64,000 nucleotides of DNA. Origin: Microstegium vimineum. Lineage: Eukaryota > Streptophyta > Magnoliopsida > Poales > Poaceae. Numbering within the stretch: position 1 is the first letter of the stretch; the number at the start of each line of letters is the position of its first letter. Made by a program: the position numbers and the translations under genes. Under the pieces are notes generated by a model that saw only the letters and a program-made list of their open reading frames with translations, had not been told where the DNA came from and made no database searches. The DNA is taken from positions 248,001 through 312,000 of the forward strand of contig CM039122.1 of the NCBI GenBank assembly GCA_022036555.1. The letters are read 5' to 3'. This document shows, piece after piece, positions 34,853-46,114 of this stretch.

Positions 34853-37799
34853 TTAGATGTCCGTGACCATGTAGTCATGGTTGTAGGATGAGTCCATCTC
34901 GTGGACGACGAGCTTCTTTGCCGTGACGCGTGCAGCGGTGGCGTTGTTGAACAGGAACACGCCGGCGTTGGCGTAGATGGCCTCGGTGGGGTAGACGCGG
35001 GAGGTGGCGGTGGACCTTCCGCCCTGCGCGAAGCTCTCGACGATGGAGTGGTCGACGAGCACGCGGAGCGAGAGCGTGGTCTCGTCCTCAAGCACGGGGA
35101 CGGTGCTGCCGACGACGCGCTTGACGATGTCGTTGGCGCTCGACGACCGGGACTCGTCCTGGCAGAAGTGCGTGGTGAGGGTGCCGTCAAGCCCCTTGGC
35201 CACGTAGAAGTAGACGGCCGTGTGCTCGTGGAGGTGGCGGTCGGCGAGGACGAGCAGGCCGAAGGGGCCGAGGGCGCCCCGGGACGCGGCGCCGCCGCTG
35301 GTGCTGCAGTTGTACCCCACGTCGGCCTCGTTGAGCGACATGACGGCGCGGCGGTCCAGCTCGAACTCCGCCTCGATGTCGAGCTGCGTTGCGCGGCGGA
35401 GGCTGAGCGGGAACGACGAGCCGTAGTCGATGGTGATGCCGCTGAGGTCGGTGGAGTTTTTGCGCAGCGTCTCCACTTCTTCCACTGGCCATTGCAGCAG
35501 GTTGCTGCCCGTCTTGGTGTCCAGCAGCACCGTCCGGGGGATACCCTGCACAAAAAACGTTCGCCGCATGCGTCAACCAACAAACCATCATATCATACAG
35601 CTTATTATTCATCTATATAATTAGTGTATATAAATACTTGGCAGCATTAAGATTTCCTATCTGATTGCCATTATCATTCCTACTGTACGTATCTGCGCTT
35701 TCATCAAAAGTGCACTGCACACAAGAAATGCATATATATACTAGTAGTATTGGAGACGATAGGTATAGTAGTACGTACCTGCAGCGACGCCCATCCCTTG
35801 GACACGTCAGCGCGCTCCGAGTCAGTCTCGCCGACCCACCCCCAGAGCACGCGGCGGCGCTTGGCGGGGTCATAGAACGTCTTGGACGCGTAGAACTTGC
35901 CCCAGTCGTACCGGAGGCCGATGCCAACGTCCTTCTCGGCGTCGAGCGGCGTCCACGCGTTGGCGGCGGCGTCATACCTCCCCAGCGCATAATAGTCATG
36001 GCGGTCATCATCCATGCTCGCCTTCATGACGTGCACGACGTCCCCAACCACGGCGCCGTTCTTCCCAATGGCGTCCGACATGCCGACGCCATTGTCGGAC
36101 GCGTTGCCCTTGGTAGCAACAGGGTAGAAGTCGATGCACTCCCACATGCCCGTGCCATCGACGCGGTGGAGGAGGCCAGGGAGGAGCTCGAAGCTCACAA
36201 AGTCCTTGGTACGGTACACGACGGCGATGCCAGCGTGGCCGTCGTTGTCCTTGGACCCGATGACGATGCGCCACGTGTTATCCGACGCGTCGAGCCACGC
36301 CGTGGTCGGGTCACGAAAGTCCTTGGGCCCGATGCCCGGCGGCGGGTAGAGGACCGGGTTGCCCTCGTACTTGGTCCAGGTGGTGAGCAGTGGGTCGGCG
36401 TCGTCGGCGGGCACCGCGAGGCACTGTACCTGCACGGAGGCGTTGGTGGATCCCGTGTAGAGCATGGCGAGACGGCCGTCGGGCAGCCTCGTGGCTGACC
36501 CCGTCCACACGCCGTTCGTGTCGTACCATTGGTCCGGTACCATTGCTAGCGGGAGGTGGCGCCAGTGGATGAGGTCGCGCGAGACGGCGTGGCCCCACGC
36601 GATCTTGTTTCCCCAGATCGCGCCGTCTGGGTTGTACTGGTAGAACAGGTGGTACCACCCCTTGTAGTACACGGGGCCTGCACGCGTGAATTCAATCAAA
36701 CATGAATGGAAATCGTAAAATTAAGTTTGATCAGATGTATAGGAAATTATACGCTAACCATTTATGTGTTCGTAGATTTGATCGTTTTTTACTGTTTTGA
36801 AAGAATGAAATTATCTTTTTAATGTTATGTGTTGGGAAATGGGTGACGAGGAGGTAGGGCCTCCTAGCTAGGGGCCCCACGCACGAAAAGCGCAATAAAC
36901 AGCGGTAGGTTTGGTGGTTGCATGGAAAATGGAATCCCGGAGGGTCCGGGGCTTCCGGTTATCCATTTCCATCATTTTTTTTTTGGTATATGTGGATGAG
37001 AAAAAACGGGCCCGCGCGCTGAATAATCATGCGTGCATCGCATCGCATCTCCATGTGGGTCGTTGGATTAGCACGTGCGCGTGATCAAATGAAATGAATG
37101 GGGGCGTGGCGTGGCGTGGAGCTGAGAGGGAGCTAAGGCTGCTATTTTGACCTGGTTCACATGCATGCATGATCGATCGGGAATTTAAATCGATTGATCT
37201 AATCTCACATGCATGATTCATGATCGGGAAGTGTTCATTTTGTGTAGTGGATGCAATGAAAATGCAGTAGCAGCGATTGATTCGCATGGATTTACTTGAA
37301 TAATGAATGGAAGCATAGATTCAAAATAAAATAAAAACGAAAAAAAATGATCCGTACCATTGGGGTCGTTCATCCAGTTCTTCTGCGGCTGGAAGTGGAA
37401 TCCGGTGCGCTGCCACTGCAGCATCTCGTTGCTCCACGGGAACGCGTTCCCGCCGCCGCCGTCAGCCGCGCCACCACGGAGCCTGCCGCCGCTCCACGCG
37501 CCGGACGTCTTCTCCGACACGCCGGCGTCGGGGCCCCTGCTGACGCTGCTGCTGCTCGTCGATGCATCCTGTGGAGGATGAGTCCCCACGCCGACGCCGG
37601 GCATCTCACCCACCGCGGTGGTCGGGCGCGGCGGAGCGACGCCCGCGAGCGCGGCCACGGCGAGGAGCAGCGCGGCGGAGAGCACGAGCGCCGCGGCGCA
37701 CAGCGGCCGCCGACTCCGCCTGCTGACCTCGGCGTCGGCGGCCGGTAGCGGCGTGTACGAGTAGGGCAGCGCCGCCGACGACGTGTCTCTGGTCTCCAT
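34853..37799 (-). CDS. Vacuolar acid invertase (beta-fructofuranosidase, GH32)
   Basis: Three exons, 37358-37799, 35779-36677 and 34853-35545, encode 677 residues. The enzyme cleaves sucrose to glucose and fructose in the vacuole. The N-terminus has a dileucine-free cytosolic stretch, a signal-anchor helix (about 34-55) and a long low-complexity propeptide to about 120, which is the vacuolar rather than cell-wall layout. GH32 landmarks are NDPN with nucleophile Asp145, WTGSAT (205-210), FRDP with Asp270, and WECIDFYP with acid/base Glu327. Ile after WEC, not Pro, also favours the vacuolar class. The C-terminal beta-sandwich ends MVTDI. The start METRDT resembles maize Ivr2-type invertase (recalled, not aligned). 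Unusually, the NDPN motif is wholly in exon 1, so the classical 9-base mini-exon is absent, and later introns are missing too. Confidence 0.93.
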
Positions 37800-38002
37800 T
37801 GCCGACGCCGGTCGAGAGGAGGATCGGAAGGCGAGGCCGCCGGCTACGACGGCGGTCGAGTCTCTAAAAGCGGACGACGACGACCGCTCCTCTCGCCGAT
37901 TCGCAATGCGGCGATTCGACTCGATTCTATCTAGAAGAATCTATCAACAACAACAACAAGAACAGATCGAAGCGTGAGAGAGAGCGGGCATTGGGGATCG
38001 TG

Positions 38003-38010
38003 TATTTATA
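38003..38010 (-). promoter_or_regulatory. TATA box of the vacuolar invertase gene
   Basis: TATAAATA on the minus strand lies about 205 bp upstream of the ATG. Transcription would begin near 37975, leaving a leader of about 175 bases. It is the only good TATA motif in that interval. Confidence 0.65.
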
Positions 38011-38065
38011 AGTGGTTGGATTGGATCGGTGGTGCCTCCGCTCTCCTCTCCTCTGGATCTCCTCA

Positions 38066-38090
38066 GGTCGGGTCGGGTCGGGTCGGGTTC
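38066..38090. repeat. (GGTCG)n pentamer repeat in the invertase promoter
   Basis: Five units of GGTCG/GGGTC lie about 60 bp upstream of the proposed TATA box. It may be a variable promoter microsatellite. Confidence 0.85.
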
Positions 38091-38329
38091 TCACTGCGCT
38101 CGACATCCGAATCCGATTGGATCCGTGCCCGCAAGTCCACACCGGGGCGGGGCCCATTGGACTAGACCAATCAATCATCTGCATCTCTCCATCGTGTTCG
38201 ATCGCTGCGCAGACTCCTTCTCGTACTACACGACAGTCGACAGACACGCACTCATGCTAACTGGTACTACTAACATGAGCGCTGGTGTACCGCGCATACG
38301 TAGTACAAAAATACGCTAACATGCATGCG

Positions 38330-40812
38330 TGTTCAATTGTGTACTCCACAAACTTTATAATTTAAAACGAAATACGTACGGATTCTTCATCGTCGTTGTG
38401 GCAAAAACAAAATAAAACAAACAATTTCTCAATTGGGCACTCACTCTCCAACGGAACAGCTTATGGTATGATATGCGTTGACAGCCAAAATACACGTAAG
38501 GTCTCTCTCAACAGATTAGCTTATTAGCCGAGTATAAACAAAAAATAATTAAAGCCGTGGAACAATTGCTAGCTACATTTGAGCATACCAATTCAATCTC
38601 TCTATCTAATTAAATGAGTTCATTATTCCCCCTTTTTTTTAAAAAAAAAACCAGTCATGACAAAAAAAAAATTGGTACCTAATGATCTTATATATTTCTT
38701 TTATAACTATGGACAGCACCACAAAGTAATTAAAGAGAGGGCTTTGTGGTTGAGAAAATCAAGTTCGAGTCAATCTCAAACTCCAGGAGCATACTTATTA
38801 TCCAGATCGCATACATCCGATCCTTAGGTACGGTATGCATGGAAAGCCACCTGTATTTATTATACAAGTAGTACAAAATGAACCATCAAAACAAGCGGAC
38901 GTATAAAGTCAGTATATGTTTGCCTCAAACACTTCTTCGAATCAAATTTGGAGATGTTCACCATTTGCAAACTAATAGTCGTGATAGGAATGAGATCTAA
39001 ATACCCCCTTCCTTTTTTTTTTCAAAATCTTTCTCTAATTACTAAACACCATTTCAAAATTGCATTCTCCTTGAGTCTAGAGGACCATAGGTAAATACCT
39101 ACCAGCCACGAGATTATTCAAGGTTTTGGGCAATGAGAGGAGATTCGGTCATGTCCTACAAATAATATAGCAGAGAATCAAGAGTGATGATGGTTATATA
39201 TTGTTTAAGAGCAATCAGTATAATAATAGGCTACAAGCTAATTAAATGTTGAGGCAGAGGAGAGCTAAGGCAGAGGAAAGAGAGACAACAAGTGAGGGTT
39301 ATAAACTTATAGTCGGCTTAAACACAAGAACCAAACACTTTGTGAGAAGACAAGTAGTAAGTAAGTTTCTCATCAAAAAAAAACAAACAAAGGCCTAAGT
39401 AGCATATAGGTGGGCTGAGAGAAAATTACAAAGACAGCTAGCTTATAGCCTTGTTCTAATTCCAACTCCATCTCTTGATCTCTCTCTCTCGGTACCACAA
39501 GCCTGCCTGCTGCCTAGCTTGTCAGCACATATGGGTGGTGGGTGTGGATATACATAACCCACCTTCCTTCACCCAAACTACCTAACCTCTGTGTAGATGA
39601 TTCGTCGAGATTACTATATGTTCTTTGTATTCAAGAGACTAAACGAATTAATTCACCTTTTTATTATTTGCATGAAAAAACTAGGCACAACAATTCTCTC
39701 TCTCTCACACACACACGCGTACATTGACATGTATAAATGCATGCATGTAAAAATTGAGGACCCGAATCTGAGCATGCATGTTGTCTGTTATTATTTCTTT
39801 CCGCTCATTTAATTTTAACGTGTTTGTTTGTAGTATTGTTTTCTCAAATTTATTTGTATCCAACTTTTTTTTCTTAACTAATGAAATGAAATACTTGCTG
39901 GTTTATTGTTGGTTCAATTAACATATATATGCCAACGCGCCAAGTGGCGACATATATATGGAATAGTGTAATAATACTATGGAGCAGACAGGAGCATGAT
40001 ACTATATCCTATACGCGCGATGGGGGATCCATCCGAGAACCGAGATCGATCGCATCACCGAACGACCGAGCTATAGCATAGCATCATAAAGAATTCATGC
40101 ATGTACGCACGGTGGAGTTGAGTGTGAGAACACACAACATAACACCACGTAGCTACCAGATCGACACACACCCAACTCGATCATGCTTGATCTGACGATA
40201 CCATGCATGGCTAGCTGCACATCTATCGTGCACCGATGGATCTTGTCATATGCATGTGCTTGACACCGTTACATCTGTCGATATACATGCGCAGATCATC
40301 AGGTGCACGCATATATGTCGGGCCTCACACGTACTACGTACTCTAGCTACTAGAGGGGTCGAGATCTAGCTCATCTCATCTCATTATTGCATTGATGATC
40401 GGTGCCAAATTTTTTCTAGGTGGTGTAAAATAATTATGCTACACGAAGAGCTAGCTATATATTATACCGAAACAATTCATTATATATATTCAGTAGTCGC
40501 GTGTCACTATTATTCACTATCTTCATAGTGACTGATACTAAATGATGTTCAATAGTACTTGGTATTTTTTCATATAAGTTTTATCATCTTAATTTGTGGT
40601 GTAGAATAGCACTGCAGTATATATACTACTCCGTCCTAGTGGTACTAACATCTGTCTATAAGGAAAAAAAAATACAAATCTCTTTTGAAGAGTACGTCAA
40701 ATAATTTTAGTTGAAGTTGGCTTTTCAGATTATGAAATCTGGCTCGAGGATCAGTTGGTGGTTGCTTGAAGACCATACCAGCTTCTACACGTACAAGCTT
40801 AATTAGATTGTG
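38330..40812. other. Gene-poor intergenic region
   Basis: No gene is supported. The sequence is AT-rich, with T- and A-runs (38630-38670) and many GCATGC/ATGCATG palindromes between 39720 and 40320, but nothing that defines a feature. Confidence 0.5.
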
Positions 40813-40825
40813 AAATCCAGCGCAA

Positions 40826-40857
<32 letters not shown>

Positions 40858-40937
40858 ATCGAGCGCCCTTGCGCTAAAGATGAACGGGTCTAAGCGATCT
40901 GTCGAAGCTGTGGGATGTCAAAATGCATCGGTAGGGA
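40813..40937 (+). rRNA. Plastid 23S rRNA fragment inserted in the nucleus
   Basis: The block TGCGTAATAGCTCACTGATC, then GATGAACGGG, TAAGCGATCT, GAAGCTGTGGGATGT and AAATGCATCGGTAGGG, is the conserved large-subunit rRNA segment and matches the chloroplast form. It has several substitutions and covers only about 125 bp, so it is a degraded nuclear plastid-DNA insertion and not a working gene. A mitochondrial origin is less likely but not excluded. Confidence 0.75.
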
Positions 40938-41449
40938 TACAGACGACGCGATTCCTGCTTTCATAGTTTGATCAGGGAGATCCAAACAAGACCGTAGTGA
41001 TGAAACTAGATCGAATCATAAAAAATCATAAACAAAGTTATATAGGCTTGTTTGCTTGATGGTACGATAAACCTAGCTCGAGGCGTTAAGTAGACTTTCA
41101 ATGTCTAAGGTTTGGACCAAAGGTGCGTGGACATGCACAGGGAGAACCTCTAGGTCAGGACAACAACCAAACAACCACTGTAATCATCGGAGGATGCGTT
41201 GTTGGTCATCCTAGCGTACCCGGTATGGAACAAATATTCAAACATGTGGCATCCTCTATTGGAGATATAGATAGGTAAGCTTGATTGTACAGTAGGCCGG
41301 GGTACTAGCTAGTATTAATTTGCACCAACCAATGCATTAAAAGGTAACAGAAGCAAGGAACGCAACAATATTATGAGATGAGATGATGACGAGCTAGATG
41401 GAGAAGAGAGGTTCCTTGTTGCTGACCTAGCATGCTTGGGACCTAGTTA

Positions 41450-41595
41450 GGGGAGCCCCTCCTTGAGCCTGATTTCTCCATTAAATTACTGTTATTAAGT
41501 ATTAAACTCATTACTAATCTCTCGCTCTAGTCATAAACCTTTCTTTATTGTTTAGTCCCCACTTTGTCCTCATTCTAAATCCACCACTAGACCGA
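41450..41595 (-). mobile_element. Short repeat related to the insert at 43131-43310
   Basis: Its reverse complement begins GGTGGATTTAGAATGAGGAC and continues GGGGACTAAACAATAAAG, paralleling GGCGGATCCAGGATGCGATT and GAGGACTAAGTAATAAAG of the 43131 insert. Both share an ATTTAATGGAGAAAT block. It is a diverged copy of the same non-autonomous family. Confidence 0.55.
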
Positions 41596-41834
41596 CCTAG
41601 CTAGCTAGCTAGGAGGTACAATAATGCAGGGGATCGGAGTTCGGAAAGCGACTCATCCATGATAGTAGTAGCATACGGAGTAGTATGCATCTAATCTCTT
41701 TCTCTCTCTCGAGTACCAGAATTATGGAGCTACAGTACTTCATAGTACTATACTCCGGGACCGGCCGGCCGGAGTCCCGGCCTGCTCCTACACTTAGCAC
41801 TAGCAAGAGCAAGAGTGGCCACCATGGATGCTAG

Positions 41835-42300
41835 GTACAGTATGCAATTGGTGGCTGCGGCGCTTTCCAAGTGTCCGGCACCTGCCACGTCGTCAAAGGC
41901 ACTCGATCTCGTCCTTTATTTGATTATATTACTGCTCCACCAAGCTTGGATTGCACGGCACAGCGACCACAAAACAGGCAGCTGTCAGGCGCCTTTTTCC
42001 AGCTGATGATGATGATGATTCAGATTCATCGACCACGCTGACAAGCAAAATATTCCAGACACTGCGACAGGTGGTCACTACACTTCCATCCCTCACATGC
42101 GACGATAGCGTGTATATACACCACTGTTGTTGATGCTACTGCTATTGTTGGCAATAAAAAAATAAGTTAAACTATACAGTCTATCTTAGATTTGGCTTGT
42201 TTTATTAAAAAAAAATTACACCTTTGTTATGCCCAACTGGTGGTTGCTTGTGTTTCCAAGTGTCCGTCCGCTGCCGCGTCAGTGTGCACACACTGCGCCT
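41835..42300. repeat. Local diverged duplication
   Basis: CAATTGGTGGCTGCGGCGCTTTCC at 41846 and CAACTGGTGGTTGCTTGTGTTTCC at 42234 are similar, and both are followed by AAGTGTCCG and a CTGCC(A/G)CGTC block. The units are about 390 bp apart in direct orientation. No protein resemblance was seen in either. Confidence 0.5.
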
Positions 42301-43094
42301 CTCATCTCCAATCCTGTGTTACTGTGCTGCTACTCCGCCAGATTAAAGCCACGTCTGCATGCACGCCCACAAACCACTCTCAAGCTGCAGATGAATGATC
42401 GCAACATTATCGTACTGTATCGTTGATGCTGACGCTGACAATAATAATGCAGCAACCAACTGTGGTCATAAATTCTTGCTGCTTGCACTGGCAATTCAAT
42501 TCCAATCCGGCGCATGCTACTTCTAGCTGTGTGCATTTTTCAACTTCTAGTTGTTCAGCTAACCATTTCTGCGGCTAATAAACCGGCTAATACTATATAA
42601 GCCGATTAATATTATTTTTGATTATTTAGTTGTGAGAGGAAAACACTATATCATGACTGATAATCAATGAGCCAAACGAACAAGGCTGACTCCCTTTTGT
42701 ATGGCTCTAGCCAGCTCCGGACAAAAGCTTGAAAAACATGTTTATAGAAGACAAAACTCTCCTCTGCCTGACCTAGTAGTAGAAGCCGGTCAACATCAAG
42801 CGATCAATGTCTTCTCCAATTATGCAGGCGATCGATTTCGTGGTCACGCCACGTGGATCATAACAACAATAATGCCGACTCCTGCTTGTTGGCTTGTCGA
42901 TCTCCTTCGTTTTTTGTTCCTTTTTTTCTCCATTAATTAATTAATTAATGTTGGTGGATGGATTGAAGAAATTAGAAGCTCTGTCCGATGACTAGCTCAT
43001 GGCGTGTGTAGACTCCACGTGGATCATGATTTCATCAGCTTGATAAGAGTAGTACTGGTCGAGCTAATTCGAGTTTTCTCAGCCCCAAACTTTA

Positions 43095-43388
43095 GGCCTT
43101 GTTTGGATACGCATGTATCTACCTCAATATTGGCGGATCCAGGATGCGATTAAAGGAGGACTAAGTAATAAAGATCATGATTAACAATGAAGATTTTGAT
43201 GAATTTTATAGATATTTAATGGAGAAATGAGTGAATTTTGTATAGATTTAATGAACAAATGTGGCAATAGGGGGGCTGCAGCCACCCCAGCCCCCTCCCT
43301 GGATCCTACATTGTACCTTGAACCATATGGATTGGAGTGTATATGACATATGGTTTGAGAGAAATATATTTGTATCTAAACAAGACCT
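43095..43388. mobile_element. Nested MITEs: second GGCCTTGTTTGGATAC copy with insert
   Basis: The outer element has ends GGCCTTGTTTGGATACGCAT and TTTGTATCTAAACAAGAC and matches the 127-bp copy at 27318-27444. It is split by a 180-bp insert (43131-43310) whose own ends, TGGCGGATCCAGG and CCTGGATCCTACA, are inverted repeats. The insert is younger than the outer element. Confidence 0.75.
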
Positions 43389-44249
43389 TACTTGGATTTA
43401 TACATATATGTATTGTATACTAATAACTGTCCCAGTTGCAAACGAACAGAAAAATTCAGGCCGGCTATATCTTTGCTGTGACTGCGATGGATCGACCACT
43501 CATCTTCTAATCATTTTTTTTTTGTCTCTCTATTTTCTGACGAGCTGCTGGAGGCTCATGGAAGGTGCAAGAGTAACCATGCATCCCAGCTGATTCAGAC
43601 AAATACATTTCACATGCTATAGCTAGACTCTTAATTTGACAGCTGGTGGTCCTGGTCGTCGATCAACCACACATTAGTAGTAGTATACATGGAAGCAGCA
43701 AGCAAGCTAAGATGCATGCATCATGGAATCGATCTGAATGGAACGGAATGCAGCCGAGAAGAGAAGAGAAGAGAACACTGATGAAGCGCTGGCTGACAGA
43801 AGCCGCCGTGATCGTGACCCACATGCATGCATGCGCTGGCGCTGCAAGTCTGCAATGCGACCTCATCTTCACTCGAGGCCAGCAGGGCCAGCGTCTGATC
43901 GAGAGAGCTCTCTCAGCTCCAACTCAGCATTATTGGCCGCATGGCATGCATTATTGTTGCCATGTCAGCAATAGCATAAAGCAACAGGCCGGCGATCGCA
44001 AAGCTGACAGGGCCCCTCCAATAATTCGGTGTAGGATGGAGGAGTACATTACACGGTGGACAGACAGACAGGCAGGCAGGTAGTGCTATTAGGAAGGAAT
44101 CGAAGAAGATGCAGGCAGAATCCGATCCAATCCTGCTTGTTTGCTTGCCAATGCGCCATTGCATGCCCACCATTGCTCCATGATGACACGACCTGCCAGT
44201 GCTGCCACCTCAAAGGAAATAGTACTGTGCTGCTCTTTTCTGAATAAAT

Positions 44250-44345
44250 ATGCTCTCACCGTCCAAAAAAAGATTGCAATTACCGCTTTTCATATAGTCA
44301 AACAGAGTTTGAAATTTAACTAAAACTATAGAAAAAATATTAAAC
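44250..44345 (+). mobile_element. Truncated Stowaway-like MITE
   Basis: Begins CTCTCACCGTCCAAAAAAAG with one diverged Stowaway-like terminus. The right terminus is absent. Confidence 0.45.
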
Positions 44346-44437
44346 ATGTATGATACAAAAATTTAGCCTAGCTTGATTTGCACGAGTACGTCTTATGGTT
44401 GCATATTTGCATTCGTTTTGAAAGGGTCGTTGAAGTA

Positions 44438-44510
44438 TTTTTTTTTCTCGAATACGCAGGAGAGCTGCGTATCATTGTATTATAGAGAAGAAAAAGGTCC
44501 GAGTACACTA
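44438..44510 (-). mobile_element. Possible LINE 3' end
   Basis: A T-run followed by CTCGAATACGCAGGAGAGCT and GCGTATCATTGTATTA resembles a common grass LINE tail, with the poly(A) on the minus strand. Identification rests on memory of this motif. Confidence 0.35.
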
Positions 44511-46114
44511 CCAACTCATGCCGACGCATTCATAATATATACGGTCTGCATTTCAATTCATACGTCGGATCGATGTTCCTTCTCTCTTCTCTATGACTAT
44601 GACACTTGCATTGCCTGCGTGTCATTAGACTCCTTTGTTTTGGCATGCTCAGCTCAGCTCAGCCATGAGTGTCATCTCCAATAATTACGTTTCTTTAAGC
44701 ACCTAGCCACCAATAATTCTCTATCTTCTCGCTCTCAGGGGCCTCTGATCGATGATCTCATATCCGTCTACCACTCAAGCAGTCATAATAGGATTGATTG
44801 ACTCCCTAGCTTAGCATGGCCCCGCCAATAATTCACTTGTTTAACTTGCATTCCTGATCTTGAGTGCTGCAAAACCCAACATTATTGCGAGCAGGGCCGG
44901 GGTACTATATTACTGTATATTCGGGCAATCATTTGCACAACAAAACAACAGCACCAGCTAGGCTAGCAGCCTAGCACACAGCACATGAATTGTCTGTCTG
45001 TCTGTCTTTCACAGCACCTGTGGACAAGTGGCGGTTTTTTTTTTTTTGACATACAAGCTGCGGATCTGGACACTGTCTTTTCTGTCCACATACAAGTCGT
45101 TTCAAGTTTCAACCAAGAACGAAAATTTCTGCAGCCATGTAAATTGCACACGACGACGTACTGAAGCATCATTTTTGTTTGGATTTAGGCAAGTAGTATT
45201 TATGCAGATATAACCATGGCATGGATGTATCCTTTTGTTTTCTCCTCAACCATGCAGCAAAGAGCAATGCACCCACCCACCTAAATTAGATTAGTCATTT
45301 TCTGCATTTTTGCAAAGCAAGCAACAGTACCGTATTCTGAAAATCAAACTAGAAAAAAGTGGGAGAAGAGATTTTTAATGACCACACAGTTCAGCTGTGG
45401 TTTAGCTCAACTCAGGTTACATACTAATCATATAGTCATGTGGAGGCCCAACTCTTATTGACGGGTATGACCAACACCTATTTACTAATGTTACTGGGCC
45501 AGCCCCGTTGGGCCTGTACGCCCATTCAACAAAGCCCACCGGCTGCTCATAAACCAGGCCCACATGTACGCAGATTGGCATGTTTCTTTTTAAGACCTAC
45601 ATTACAATCTGTTTACAGGGATAAAAAAAAGAAAGAAAATTCAAATACAAAACAAAAAGGGTCCTTCAAGCAAATTCAAGGCTGCCAAAATTAAGACATG
45701 CATAGTAGGACAGAAAAAAGAGTACCCTTTATCCCGTGCACAGAACGCCCAAATATTGGCAAAAGCAGCAGGTCAAACACATCACAATACCCACATTGAT
45801 CAACAGATGCCAATTTATTAGAGTTTCACCGCCAATGATGGATGAAAGAGTGAGGAATCAGTTTACAAACACACACGAGTCTGGGACATCTGCGAACAAG
45901 GAAATGCCTAGTACAAACCACATAACATGGATCATACTCCTATCACGACATTATAAGGAACAACATTCTTTCTGGTCTAGAAATACAACATCACAAAGTT
46001 CAGCTGTAGCAAACATCTGAACAGGAGAATCCTCAGCAGCGGCAGCACAAGCTCAACTCTATAGCCTGCATGGCATACAACTACAAGCATGTCACGACTG
46101 ATGATGCACTTCGA

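Larger units (their letters stand above)
40938..46114. other. Gene-poor intergenic region with small repeats
   Basis: No gene with family or splice support is found between the plastid fragment and the BAG gene's 3' end. Repeats at 41450-41595, 41835-42300, 43095-43388, 44250-44345 and 44438-44510 are listed separately. The right end (45600-46114) is probably 3' untranslated sequence of the BAG gene. Confidence 0.5.

Noticed and set aside
34901..35620. 239-codon plus-strand frame opposite the invertase
   Set aside because: Antisense shadow of GH32 exon 3; no domain resemblance and no splice context.
35665..36498. 277-codon plus-strand frame opposite invertase exon 2
   Set aside because: Antisense shadow caused by high third-position GC in the invertase.
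40813..40937. Functional rRNA gene
   Set aside because: Only about 125 bp of the 23S gene with several substitutions; a transferred fragment.
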